Source: Dictyoglomus sp. (GTDB taxonomy: Bacteria; Dictyoglomota; Dictyoglomia; Dictyoglomales; Dictyoglomaceae). Taken from it: 49,571 bases of DNA. Positions 18,149 to 31,259 of the stretch are shown in pieces (the first letter of the stretch is position 1; each line of letters begins with the position of its first letter). The stretch is taken from positions 1 to 49,571 of the forward strand of contig JANXBZ010000003.1 of assembly GCA_025060475.1 (NCBI GenBank), read 5' to 3'. The notes beneath the pieces are model-generated. The model was not told the DNA's origin. It ran no database searches and saw only the letters and a list, made by a program, of their open reading frames with translations. The position numbers were made by a program, and so were the translations under genes.

Positions 18149-19051
18149 TTGAAAAAAATAATATTGATATTGTTAGTTATTCTATTAATATCAAATCCTA
18201 ACTTAGCTTTTTCTAATAATCTTAAAAAAATAGAAGTATTAATTCCTTTAGGACCAAGTATTATACCTTTTGCCCCATTAATCTTAGAAAGTTCAGACTT
18301 TAACTTTACTATTTGGAGAACCATTGATGAATTAACTATCAGAGCAAGAGATAGTAAATATGATGTAATAATAGCTCCATTTATTACACTTGTTAATTTA
18401 TATAATAAGGGGGTAAATATTAAATATCTTGCTACTTTTAACTTTTCTGCCTTCTATTTAATTTCTAATAAAGCAAAAAAATTTGAAGAGCTAAAGGGAG
18501 AAACCTTGTATATAGCCCAAAAAGGTTCTACTCAAGATATTATCTTCAATATTTTTCTTCAGCAAACAGAATTAAAGGACAAAATAAATATCTACTACTC
18601 CACTCCTCAGGAAATAACATCATTATATATTTCTGGAAAAATAAATAATGCTCTATTACCCGAACCCTTTGTATCCATGTGTTTAGCTAAAAATGGAAGG
18701 ATACTCTTAGATATTCAGCAAGTATACAGATGGATTTCAAAAGGAAAATATCTGCCAATAACCTCTATTGCTATAAGGAGAGATTTAAATAAAAAAGATA
18801 TAGAAAGAATAGATAAACTATTTAGAGATAATTTTAAGAATCTAAATATGAATCCAGAAAATTATATCGAAAAATCCTCTAAAATTCTCAATATAGAAGG
18901 ACATATTATAAGATCATCCTTAAAGAGATTAGCTTTTAGATATCAAGGTTATTCTATAAAAAGAGATTTGTTAAACTTTTTAGAGTATATATATGAAAAA
19001 GCTCCTCAATTAATAGGAAATATTCCAGATGAGAACTTCTTTAAACTATAA
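18149..19051 (+). CDS. ABC importer substrate-binding protein, SsuA/ThiY-like
   Basis: 300 residues from TTG behind a TGGAGGTG site. Residues 1-22 form a Sec signal peptide (KKIILILLVILLIS, cleavage likely after AFS). There is no lipobox cysteine, so the protein is probably free or loosely held in the periplasm. The two-lobe fold is suggested by the NMT1/SsuA-like pattern: DVIIAPFITLVNLYNKGVNI, then KFEELKGETLYIAQKGSTQD and ALLPEPFVSMCL. Such proteins bind sulfonates, thiamine precursors, riboflavin or similar small molecules; the ligand cannot be read from sequence. It overlaps the permease gene by 23 bases. Confidence 0.75.
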   Translation: MKKIILILLVILLISNPNLAFSNNLKKIEVLIPLGPSIIPFAPLILESSDFNFTIWRTIDELTIRARDSKYDVIIAPFITLVNLYNKGVNIKYLATFNFSAFYLISNKAKKFEELKGETLYIAQKGSTQDIIFNIFLQQTELKDKINIYYSTPQEITSLYISGKINNALLPEPFVSMCLAKNGRILLDIQQVYRWISKGKYLPITSIAIRRDLNKKDIERIDKLFRDNFKNLNMNPENYIEKSSKILNIEGHIIRSSLKRLAFRYQGYSIKRDLLNFLEYIYEKAPQLIGNIPDENFFKL

Positions 19052-19784
19052 AATACTATTCTGGATATTATTTATAATTATATGGTACCTTATGGGGATG
19101 GTAATAAATTCAAATCTAATTCTTCCCTATCCTCATAAGGTACTTTATAAAATAATTGACTTATTGAAAAATCCTTACTTTTATCAACATTTAATAGCTA
19201 CAATGTTTAGAGGGATTATGGGACTTCTTCTAGCTTTAATCTTTGGCCTAATATTCGGAATTGTGAAAAATTCATATGTTCATAATAGCATAAGAAGTAT
19301 TATCGATTTATTTCAAAGTAATCCCTTAATTGTTTGGATAACTCTTGCTTTATTTTGGTTTGGTTTTGGAAATAAAACTATAATATTTATTGTTTTTGTT
19401 GTGCTTTTTCCTAATTTTTACCTAAATACTTATAACGCTATTAAAAATATACCTAGAGAATATATAGAGCTTTTTAAAATATATCCTGTTTGTAAAAAGA
19501 AGTATTTTTTTAAATTCTTAATTCCTTATCTGAAGCCTTTTTTATTACCTAGTTTTGCTATATCTATAGTTTCTTCTTTTAAAATATCAGCTATGGCAGA
19601 ATTTTTTTCGGGAGAAAAGGGAATTGGCTTTCTAATTAGTTATGCAAAGACTTTTCTAAATGTCGAGGAAGTCTATGCTTATGCCCTATTTCTTTTTCTT
19701 TTAAGTAAATCTTCTGAATTTATATTTCAAAGAACTGGTTTTTTAAGGGAGAGTGTTAAAAATGGTTTTTTTAAGATTAACTAA
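19029..19784 (+). CDS. ABC importer permease, SsuC-like
   Basis: 251 residues with about six membrane helices. The N-terminal LPYPHKVLYKI segment and the cytosolic EAA-type loop (IPREYIELFKIYPVCKKKYFFKFLIPYLKPFLLPS) are typical of the SsuC/TauC/ThiX family of inner-membrane permeases. The ATG lies inside the end of the binding-protein gene and the 3' end overlaps the ATPase gene, so the three are translated as a unit. The substrate is unknown. Confidence 0.78.
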   Translation: MRTSLNYKILFWILFIIIWYLMGMVINSNLILPYPHKVLYKIIDLLKNPYFYQHLIATMFRGIMGLLLALIFGLIFGIVKNSYVHNSIRSIIDLFQSNPLIVWITLALFWFGFGNKTIIFIVFVVLFPNFYLNTYNAIKNIPREYIELFKIYPVCKKKYFFKFLIPYLKPFLLPSFAISIVSSFKISAMAEFFSGEKGIGFLISYAKTFLNVEEVYAYALFLFLLSKSSEFIFQRTGFLRESVKNGFFKIN

Positions 19785-20336
19785 TATTAAAAAATCTTTC
19801 AATGGGAAGAAAGTTTTAAATGGAATCTTTTTAGAGATTAATAAGGGAGAAAGAATCATAATAAAAGGACCTAATGGAAGTGGAAAGACAACTTTATTAA
19901 AAATAATTGCTGGAATAATATCTCCTGATGAGGGTAGAATTGAATTTTTTGAGAAACCTCAAATATCTTTCCAATTCCAAGATCCCATATTTTTACCTTG
20001 GCTAAATATGGAGGAAAATTTAAAACTAACAGCAAAAGATATAAATATGCTTGAATTTCTTACAGAATATTTCAATCTTAAAGAGTATTTACATTTATAT
20101 CCTCAAGAACTCTCGGGAGGATATCAGCAAATTTTTTCCTTCATTAGGTCTTTTACCATACCTCATAATCTTCTAATACTAGACGAGCCTTTTAAGTCCT
20201 TAGATTCAAAGATTAAAAAAAAGGTAGAAGAATTTTTGAAGAAATATCTTGAGGATAAAAAAATATCCCTCTTGATGGTTAGCCACCAAGAGGGAATTGA
20301 AGAGAAAAATTTCTTTGATAGAATTTTTATTATTCC

Positions 20337-20340
<4 letters not shown>
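19762..20340 (+). CDS. ABC importer ATPase, SsuB-like, short
   Basis: 192 residues from the ATG at 19762, chosen over an in-frame GTG at 19753 because an AAGGGAGAG site stands 8 bases before the ATG. Walker A GPNGSGKTT, Q-loop FQFQDP, signature LSGGYQQ, Walker B LLILDEP and the switch histidine in VSHQEG are all present. It is about 50 residues shorter than usual SsuB proteins and ends soon after the H-loop, so it is compact rather than broken. It converges tail to tail with rex, the stop codons sharing four bases. Confidence 0.8.
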
Positions 20341-25327
<4,987 letters not shown>

Positions 25328-26467
25328 TTAGTAAGATTCAATTTTAACAATTTTCCCTTTTTTCTTTAATATTTCTGCTATATCCTGAATAACTCTAAAC
25401 TTAAGAGACATATCATAACTAAATAGTGGATTTTGATAAGTAGGGTTAATAGCTTTCCCAACAATAAAACAAATCTCGTCAGCTTTTTCTATAAAATCAA
25501 CAATAATACTTGCTCCATAACCTAAATTTTCTGTTTGTCCATTAAGATATCTAAAAACTTGTGTTAAAGTAATAATCCCCTCTGTTACTAAATCTATACC
25601 CTCCATATATCCTATAGGTGGAGAATTATCAGAAATAGTTTTCAAATCAAGCTCAACTTTTTTTCCTAGAATTTTTTCTACAATTTGTGCAGTAGTTCCT
25701 CCACATATCACCTTCCTTCCTGGCATACTTATGAATCTTTTAACTACGAATTCATCCAAAAAGGGATCCGAAGGAGGACCAACCATTACATTAACTTTAT
25801 TGAAAGTTCTAAAATGTAAGACACAACAAAGAGCATCGTCTCCCTTTACACCCTTATCAAGTTTTTTTGCTTTTTCAATCAAATGTTCAACTATTTCCTT
25901 AGGAGTCAATTTATACCTAATAAGATTAGTAATTTCCCTTTTAATATTCTCTACGCCTAATCCTAAAGGAAACAATTTTGTTCCTAATCCTGCTTGGGGA
26001 ACCCCATCAGTCATTACGAATAAGAAATCATCTTCTAAGGGTACAAAGAAGCTTTCTTTTATTTCTTTGCCTTCAATAATATTCTTTTTCTTTTCTAGCT
26101 CTACAAATTCCTTTTTGCGAAACAATAGAACTAAAGGAAATTCATACTCTGCTATATAGCATGTTTTATCTAATGATTTAAAAAGAATACTACAAAAATT
26201 CGCATAACTTATGTCTCTTATTTTACATTTTGGAAGAGTGGATAATATACTTTTCATCACTTCTTCTAAAGGCATATCATTGAACAACATGGTGGTGGCT
26301 AAAGAAGCGGTAAGAGTAGAAAGAATACTCGCTTTTATTCCACTTCCAAGACCATCAGAGACAGTAACTACTACTTTATCTTCATTTCTTTTTATTTTTA
26401 TAGAATCTCCACAAACTTCTTCTCCTTCTTTATTTTTGAAGGCAAAAACTACCTCACAAGTCAGCAT
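25328..26467 (-). CDS. SpoIIE/RsbU-type PP2C serine phosphatase
   Basis: 379 residues. The PP2C metal motifs are visible: GDSIKI near 20-25, VTVSDGLGSG near 34-43, FVMTDGVPQAG near 150-160 and KGDDALCCVL near 205-215. A C-terminal domain of about 150 residues follows. It holds a conserved-looking VICGGTTAQIVEKILG segment, whose function I cannot name. No transmembrane segment is seen. Its start overlaps the sensory hydrogenase gene by 14 bases, so the two are probably made together and may form one signalling unit. Such phosphatases often act on anti-sigma-antagonist proteins; no partner is encoded beside it. Confidence 0.82.
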   Translation of the reverse strand: MLTCEVVFAFKNKEGEEVCGDSIKIKRNEDKVVVTVSDGLGSGIKASILSTLTASLATTMLFNDMPLEEVMKSILSTLPKCKIRDISYANFCSILFKSLDKTCYIAEYEFPLVLLFRKKEFVELEKKKNIIEGKEIKESFFVPLEDDFLFVMTDGVPQAGLGTKLFPLGLGVENIKREITNLIRYKLTPKEIVEHLIEKAKKLDKGVKGDDALCCVLHFRTFNKVNVMVGPPSDPFLDEFVVKRFISMPGRKVICGGTTAQIVEKILGKKVELDLKTISDNSPPIGYMEGIDLVTEGIITLTQVFRYLNGQTENLGYGASIIVDFIEKADEICFIVGKAINPTYQNPLFSYDMSLKFRVIQDIAEILKKKGKIVKIESY

Positions 26468-28091
26468 CTTCTTCTAACACCTTCCTAAACTGTACAAAAT
26501 AGCTTTTTGTTTCAGCAATAGATTCTCCCAAAAGACTTGCAATTTCTTGAGCAAGAAGCATCTGCCTATTTATCAATTCCTCTATTTTCTCCGCACTTTC
26601 TTTTTTCAATCTTTTGAGTTCTTCTTCTTTTTTCTTTTCCTTAGTAATATCTAAGAGTAATGCTACTTTTCCATGTCCATCAGGTAGTTCAAAGGTTTTA
26701 ACAAAAAAGTAATAATGCTCATCATCTACTGAGATTTCTATTGAGTTTTTTCCACTTTCTATTTCCTCGATTACAAAATCTAAAAGAGGTTCTTTATTAT
26801 AAAAGAAATCTTCTCCAGAAGGATTTATATATATGGGTTTATTATTTTTGTTATAAATAATAATGATGTTTGGAAACTCTTCTATAATTGCATTACTAAC
26901 TGAACTTACCTTATCAATCAAATAAGTAATACACATTTCTTTCTCTGCTTTTCCTAAAACTACAGCTACAGCTTTTTCTCTGCAAGTTGAATATCCACAA
27001 GCACCGCAATTTAGCTCTTTTTTAGAATTCTCTTTTCCCATCTCTATCAAAATTTTTCTGATTTTATCTTCTGATACTTCTATGACATTTTTTTTAGGAG
27101 AAAAAATTCTCTTTATGTCGTCAATAAATTGAAAGCTTGAGAAATTATTAGGTTTTTCTATTTCTTTGAGTTGTTCTGCATAACTAATAATTCTCTTTCT
27201 TTTCTCTAAAATACCTATATCTTTTCTTATAGCTGGTCCGTTTATACAGCCTCCAAAACATGCTGTAGCTTCTATTACGAAACCCTCTTTATAAGACTTA
27301 ATGTTTTCAAAAATCTTTGCTATATTTTCTACCCCTTCTACAACCATATGATTTATCCAGTCTCCTTCTAGAGTGAAGTTTATGCCTCCACTTATGGGAT
27401 AAAATCTACCTTTATCAGGGTATGGAGGAGTGGGATAACTCGTTTCTAAGCTGACAATATCTATATTATTTTTTTCTATATAATTTTCTAGTTCTTCATA
27501 AGTTAAGACTAAATCTACATATTCTTCTCCATCTTTTTTCTTTGCTATACATGGTCCTATATACATTACAGGAAAATTTCCAAAATATCTCTTCATGAAC
27601 AATGAATGTACATTCATTGGAGACAAAAAAGGAGAAAGATAAGGGATGACCTCTGGATAGTATTTCTCTGCCATATCAAAAACTACGGGACAAGATGTAG
27701 TGATCATGGTTTTATTTTTATTTTTTTTGATAAAGTCTCTATAATATCTAGAAATTATCTCAGCTCCTACAGCAGTTTCTTGTACTGCAATAGCTCCTAG
27801 GCTTTTTAAAAAAGTAATAATTTTGAGTGGCTCGTCAAAATGAGCAAAAAATGATGGTGCTATGGAGACCAAAAAAGGCTTATCTTTTAGTTCATATAAA
27901 ATATGTATACTTTTTGTATAGGTTCTTGCCCTCTGAGGACATATTTCTATACAGTTTCCACATAAAATGCATTCATCATCCATAACGTATGATTTTCCTT
28001 TGTTAAACATTATCGCTTTGACAGGACAGTTTCTAAGACATTTATAACAATATTGACAGTTAGTTTCTTTTGTTAAGATTAATTTTCCCAT
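26454..28091 (-). CDS. Sensory [FeFe]-hydrogenase-like protein with PAS domain
   Basis: 545 residues. Two [4Fe-4S] clusters at C12-C22 and C41-C51. An H-cluster domain follows with four ligand cysteines C134, C181, C278 and C282. The first motif reads TTSCP, so the cysteine used for proton transfer in catalytic enzymes is Ser133. The third motif reads ATACFGGCINGPA, without the GGGQP end. A further Fe-S module (CGACGYSTC at 362-370, C387), a PAS-like domain (about 400-500) and a coiled coil (about 500-530) come next. There is no membrane segment or kinase domain. The layout matches the HydS group of putative H2 sensors. First gene of the operon, behind AGGAG. Confidence 0.88.
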   Translation of the reverse strand: MGKLILTKETNCQYCYKCLRNCPVKAIMFNKGKSYVMDDECILCGNCIEICPQRARTYTKSIHILYELKDKPFLVSIAPSFFAHFDEPLKIITFLKSLGAIAVQETAVGAEIISRYYRDFIKKNKNKTMITTSCPVVFDMAEKYYPEVIPYLSPFLSPMNVHSLFMKRYFGNFPVMYIGPCIAKKKDGEEYVDLVLTYEELENYIEKNNIDIVSLETSYPTPPYPDKGRFYPISGGINFTLEGDWINHMVVEGVENIAKIFENIKSYKEGFVIEATACFGGCINGPAIRKDIGILEKRKRIISYAEQLKEIEKPNNFSSFQFIDDIKRIFSPKKNVIEVSEDKIRKILIEMGKENSKKELNCGACGYSTCREKAVAVVLGKAEKEMCITYLIDKVSSVSNAIIEEFPNIIIIYNKNNKPIYINPSGEDFFYNKEPLLDFVIEEIESGKNSIEISVDDEHYYFFVKTFELPDGHGKVALLLDITKEKKKEEELKRLKKESAEKIEELINRQMLLAQEIASLLGESIAETKSYFVQFRKVLEEDADL

Positions 28092-28107
28092 GTTTAAACT
28101 CCTATTA

Positions 28108-28139
28108 TTGTTATTTTTTTAACGTTATTTTTTTCACAA
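28108..28139. promoter_or_regulatory. Two overlapping candidate Rex operators
   Basis: The sequence reads TTGTTA, six T, TAACGTTA, six T, TCACAA. Site 1 is 28108-28125 (TTGTTA/TAACGT) and site 2 is 28122-28139 (ACGTTA/TCACAA). Both have two 6-base half-sites around a 6-base spacer, and they share the central palindrome TAACGTTA. The centres are 14 bases apart. The block lies 17 bases before the sensory hydrogenase start and overlaps the expected transcription start. Because the operon ends in rex, autoregulation by NADH/NAD+ is the likely meaning. Confidence 0.65.
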
Positions 28140-28142
28140 TAT

Positions 28143-28171
28143 ATTTTAAAATTATTAGGAGATTTAAACAA
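28143..28171 (-). promoter_or_regulatory. Promoter of the hydrogenase operon
   Basis: Read on the - strand: -35 TTGTTT (28166-28171), spacer of 17, -10 TAAAAT (28143-28148). Transcription would start near 28136, within the candidate Rex operators, so a bound repressor would block polymerase. The -35 is a 4 of 6 match, so the call is moderate. Confidence 0.5.
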
Positions 28172-28307
28172 TTAAAATTTTGTTAAAAATAATTGTCTAA
28201 AATTTCTTAAAACTATAAAAGAAAACCTTTAGAAAAATCTATTAAAAAACTAAGACTGATGAGTATGAAGATAGAAAAAGAAAATTTAGGTACTCTTTTC
28301 TTTACAG

Positions 28308-28323
28308 AATTTTTTGTTATAAT
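28308..28323 (+). promoter_or_regulatory. Upstream extended -10 promoter candidate for rplM
   Basis: TGTTATAAT at 28315-28323 is an extended -10 element with no good -35. The surrounding 16 bases equal those at 18094-18109. A transcript from here would have a leader of about 140 bases before rplM. Confidence 0.4.
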
Positions 28324-28412
28324 ATTGACTAATTCTGGAAGGTTTTATTCTTTTCTACTAAGTTTTATAACTACAGGAGGGATTTTTTGACTATTGTTCA
28401 GTTTATAAAATA

Positions 28413-28442
28413 TTGACAAAGAGCAAGAAATTATATTATATT
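28413..28442 (+). promoter_or_regulatory. Main promoter for rplM-rpsI
   Basis: -35 TTGACA (28413-28418, full match), spacer of 18, -10 TATATT (28437-28442). The start of transcription would fall near 28449, about 24 bases before the rplM ATG, leaving room for the GGAGG at 28461-28465. Confidence 0.65.
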
Positions 28443-28472
28443 ATAAAGTCCATTAAGAAAGGAGGAATAGAA

Positions 28473-28901
28473 ATGTCAACTTATATGGCAAAAAAAGAAG
28501 AGATAAAAAGAGAGTGGTTTCTAGTAGATGCCAAAGGAAAGGTTTTGGGAAGAATAGCTTCTGAAATTGCTAAGATTTTAAAGGGCAAACACAAACCTAT
28601 ATATACTCCTCATGTAGATACTGGAGATTTTGTGATAGTAATTAATGCAAAAGACGTGGTATTAACGGGCAAAAAAGAGGATACTAAAATTTATTTTAGA
28701 CATTCAGGATATCCTGGAGGTGACAAGATTTTAACTGCTAAAGAAATGAGAGTTAAATTTCCTGAAAGGATCATTTATTTTGCAGTAAAGGGAATGCTTC
28801 CTAAAAATTCCTTAGGAAGGAAGATGATTAAAAAGCTTAAAATTTATTCTGGCCCTGAGCATCCTCATCATGCTCAAAAACCAAAGGTATTAAATATCTA
28901 G
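28473..28901 (+). CDS. rplM: 50S ribosomal protein L13
   Basis: 142 residues from the ATG behind AAAGGAGG. The frame is open upstream to 28413, but that codon is the -35 box, so the longer form is rejected. The core [30 protein letters not shown], then the [18 protein letters not shown] segment and the [18 protein letters not shown] motif, identify L13. It starts a separate transcription unit here instead of following truA. Confidence 0.95.
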   Translation: MSTYMAKKEEIKREWFLVDAKGKVLGRIASEIAKILKGKHKPIYTPHVDTGDFVIVINAKDVVLTGKKEDTKIYFRHSGYPGGDKILTAKEMRVKFPERIIYFAVKGMLPKNSLGRKMIKKLKIYSGPEHPHHAQKPKVLNI

Positions 28902-28910
28902 GAGGGATAG

Positions 28911-29327
28911 ATGTTGGAATTGAATCTTCGAGAAAAGAAAATATTTCATGAGGTTGGGAGCAGGAAGACTTCAAGAGTTAAAGTTTGGCTTCATTATCCA
29001 GGAGAAGGTAAAATAATTGTAAATAATAAAACTTTAGAAGAGTATTTTGGGGGAAGAATATTTTTTCATGTATTGGCTAAAAAGCCATTAGAGCTCACAG
29101 GAATGAAGGATCAAGTAGATATTATTGCGGATGCCAATGGTGGGGGACCCTCTGCTCAGGCTCAAGCTTTAGCTCATGGTATTGCTAAGGCTCTCACTAA
29201 TCTTAATCCAGAATTTAGAAGTATCCTAAAAAAGGAAGGACTCTTGAAGAGAGATCCTAGAGAGAAAGAAAGAAAGAAATATGGCCTAAAAAGAGCAAGA
29301 AGAGCTCCTCAATATTCAAAGCGTTAA
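28911..29327 (+). CDS. rpsI: 30S ribosomal protein S9
   Basis: 138 residues. GSRKTSRVKVWLHYPGEGKIIVNN, GGGPSAQAQALAHGIAKAL and the C-terminal tail KKYGLKRARRAPQYSKR, which reaches P-site tRNA, are typical. It is the standard partner of rplM, 9 bases downstream. The N-terminus (LELNLREKKIFHEV) diverges from common S9 forms. The next gene starts 3 bases after the stop. Confidence 0.95.
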   Translation: MLELNLREKKIFHEVGSRKTSRVKVWLHYPGEGKIIVNNKTLEEYFGGRIFFHVLAKKPLELTGMKDQVDIIADANGGGPSAQAQALAHGIAKALTNLNPEFRSILKKEGLLKRDPREKERKKYGLKRARRAPQYSKR

Positions 29328-29330
29328 ATT

Positions 29331-29852
29331 ATGGATTTAAAGGATTATGTTATTTCTCTAGTTAAAAAGGCTATTGAAGTATACTTAAAAGAAAAAAAAA
29401 TTATTGATCCCCCCGAAGATATTCCTTTGGAACTTAAAAAAAGAGCAGGTTCTTTTGTTTCTATTCACACAAAAAACGGTAAGCTTCGGGGGTGTATAGG
29501 AACTATATTGCCTACATCTGAGAATTTAGCTCAAGAAATTATACAAAATGCTATAAATTCTGCATTCAGAGATCCAAGATTTCCTCCTGTAACCTTAGAG
29601 GAATTAGATGATTTAGAATTTTCTGTAGATATACTTTCTCCTTTAGAAGAAGTAAAAAGTTTAGATGAATTAGATCCTAAAAAATTCGGTATAGTTGTAG
29701 AGAAGGGATGGAGAAGAGGAGTTCTTTTGCCAGATCTTGAAGGGGTAAATACTGTTAAGAAACAGTTAGAAATTGCTTTGGCAAAAGCAGGTATCGATCC
29801 TTCAGAGGATTATAAAATTTACAAATTTACTGTAATTAGATATAAGGAATGA
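29331..29852 (+). CDS. AMMECR1-domain protein
   Basis: 173 residues, a single AMMECR1 domain. The diagnostic LRGCIGTILP lies near 58-67 (GKLRGCIGT), followed by NAINSAFRDPRFPPVTLEELDDLEFSVDILSP. The family's biochemical role is unsettled. In bacteria it is found with a radical SAM enzyme and often a MEMO protein (the AmmeMemoRadiSam system). Here the radical SAM gene follows at once, but no MEMO gene is in this window. The position after rpsI, without a gap, suggests read-through expression with ribosomal proteins. Confidence 0.88.
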   Translation: MDLKDYVISLVKKAIEVYLKEKKIIDPPEDIPLELKKRAGSFVSIHTKNGKLRGCIGTILPTSENLAQEIIQNAINSAFRDPRFPPVTLEELDDLEFSVDILSPLEEVKSLDELDPKKFGIVVEKGWRRGVLLPDLEGVNTVKKQLEIALAKAGIDPSEDYKIYKFTVIRYKE

Positions 29853-30851
29853 ATGAAAGAAGCTTTGTATTATAAAAAATTAGACAACAAAAAAGTTCAA
29901 TGCCTTCTTTGTCCACATCATTGTTTAATTTTGTCAGGAAAAAGAGGAATATGTGGAGTCAGAGAAAATAGAGAAGGTATATTATATTCTCTTAATTATA
30001 ATTTCGTGAGTTCTATTGCCTTAGATCCTATTGAAAAAAAACCACTATACCATTTTCATCCAGGAAAATTTATTTTATCTGTTGGGACTGTAGGCTGTAA
30101 TTTTAAATGCCCATATTGCCAAAATTGGAGGATTTCACAGGTTTCTCCTGATGAATTTGAACTTGAAAAGATTGATAGCTATAAACTGATTTCTCTTGCT
30201 AGATCCTATAAATCTTTTGGTATTGCTTATACGTATAATGAACCCTTTATATGGTATGAATTTGTCTTAGAAACATCTAAAATTGCTAAAGAACAAAATT
30301 TAGAAAATGTTTTAGTAACCAATGGTTATATAGAAGAAGAGCCTTTTTTAGAATTAGCTCCATATATATCTGCTATGAATATTGATCTAAAATCTTTTAA
30401 TGAAGAATTTTACTCTAAGTTATGCCAAGGAAAACTAGAAAAAGTGTTGAACATTATACTTTTAGCTTATAAGAAGGGTATTCATATAGAGATTACTACT
30501 CTTATAATTCCTGGTTGGAATGATAAAGAGGATGAAATTAAGGAATTAACTAACTGGATAGCAAGTATAGATAAAAATATTCCTCTTCATTTTTCTAGGT
30601 ATTTTCCTGCTTATAAATTTAATTTATCTCCTACACCTCTTGAAACTCTTTGGAAAGCTTATTCTATTGCCAAGGAAAAGTTAAATTATGTTTATTTAGG
30701 TAATATATGGAATTTAGAAACTTCTACAACTTTTTGTCCGAAATGTAAAAATCAACTTATTATTAGGAATGGTTATACTATAGAGAAAAATCTTCTGTTG
30801 AATACTAATACCTGTCCATTTTGTGGTGAAAAAATCTCTGTTATAATATAA
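29853..30851 (+). CDS. amrS: AmmeMemoRadiSam-type radical SAM enzyme
   Basis: 332 residues. The radical SAM cluster motif CNFKCPYC has C82, C86 and C89. The N-terminus carries C17, C20, C24 and C34 (CLLCPHHC, GICGVREN), probably a second metal site. A C-terminal zinc-ribbon-like piece follows (CPKCKN, CPFCGEK). The HFSRYFPAYKF segment is typical of the AmrS/PflA-like family. The start codon directly follows the AMMECR1 stop. The substrate is not known from sequence. Confidence 0.85.
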   Translation: MKEALYYKKLDNKKVQCLLCPHHCLILSGKRGICGVRENREGILYSLNYNFVSSIALDPIEKKPLYHFHPGKFILSVGTVGCNFKCPYCQNWRISQVSPDEFELEKIDSYKLISLARSYKSFGIAYTYNEPFIWYEFVLETSKIAKEQNLENVLVTNGYIEEEPFLELAPYISAMNIDLKSFNEEFYSKLCQGKLEKVLNIILLAYKKGIHIEITTLIIPGWNDKEDEIKELTNWIASIDKNIPLHFSRYFPAYKFNLSPTPLETLWKAYSIAKEKLNYVYLGNIWNLETSTTFCPKCKNQLIIRNGYTIEKNLLLNTNTCPFCGEKISVII

Positions 30852-30857
30852 AAAATA

Positions 30858-31259
30858 ATGAAATTTCATAAAATTTTTTATGTAATTTTGAGTTTACTAT
30901 TTTTAGGTTTTTGGGTATATAGTTATTATCAATGGTGGTTAGATACTCCATGGAGGGAAAGGTGGAAAAAGCTTATAGAAAATCCAGAATTATTTGATTC
31001 AAAGGAGATAGAACTTAAAGGAGAGGTCAAGGATCCTTATACTATTGTAGGAACAACAATTTCAGTTTATACATTGGAATTTGAGAATTTTAGATATAAT
31101 GTGATAAGTTTTTCAGGAATTCCTGAAGAAAAAAGTGAAATAATTATCAAAGGAAAGATCAAGAAAAATTTTAAAGTCGAAACCCTTTTTGAGAATAGAA
31201 GATTTGTTAAGACCTTTTCGTGGGCAATTATTGAAGAAGAAAGGAGAGATTTAAGATGA
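30858..31259 (+). CDS. Membrane-anchored small protein of unknown function
   Basis: 133 residues; family not recognised. Residues 5-25 form one hydrophobic helix (IFYVILSLLFLGFWVYSYY), followed by a Trp-rich stretch (WWLDTPWRERWKK). The rest looks like a small beta-rich, possibly OB-type domain (KEIELKGEVKDPYTIVGTTI, EIIIKGKIKK), probably outside the inner membrane. No clear ribosome site precedes its ATG. It overlaps the glmM start as ATGA, so it is co-translated with glmM and might relate to envelope building. Confidence 0.6.
   Translation: MKFHKIFYVILSLLFLGFWVYSYYQWWLDTPWRERWKKLIENPELFDSKEIELKGEVKDPYTIVGTTISVYTLEFENFRYNVISFSGIPEEKSEIIIKGKIKKNFKVETLFENRRFVKTFSWAIIEEERRDLR

Larger units (their letters stand above)
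28092..28472. other. Divergent control region between hydrogenase operon and rplM
   Basis: 381 bases without a supported gene. The left end holds the - strand promoter and tandem operator of the hydrogenase operon. The middle (about 28172-28300) is plain AT-rich DNA in which nothing was recognised. The right end holds two + strand promoter candidates for rplM. The GGAGGG at 28377-28382 has no usable start codon at the right distance. Confidence 0.6.

Noticed and set aside
25731-26159. Open frame of 142 codons on the + strand
   Set aside because: Antisense to the phosphatase gene; low-complexity Ser/Phe composition, no ribosome site or promoter.
28180-28197. Third Rex-like half-site (TTGTTA) upstream of the hydrogenase promoter
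   Set aside because: The partner half-site reads ATTGTC and does not fit the inverted repeat.
28259-28390. Small + strand frame of 43 codons before rplM
   Set aside because: No ribosome-binding site, and it runs through a promoter element; composition is that of translated AT-rich spacer.
28324-28472. L13-type autoregulatory leader before rplM
   Set aside because: No convincing stem structure was found in the leader, so no RNA element is called.
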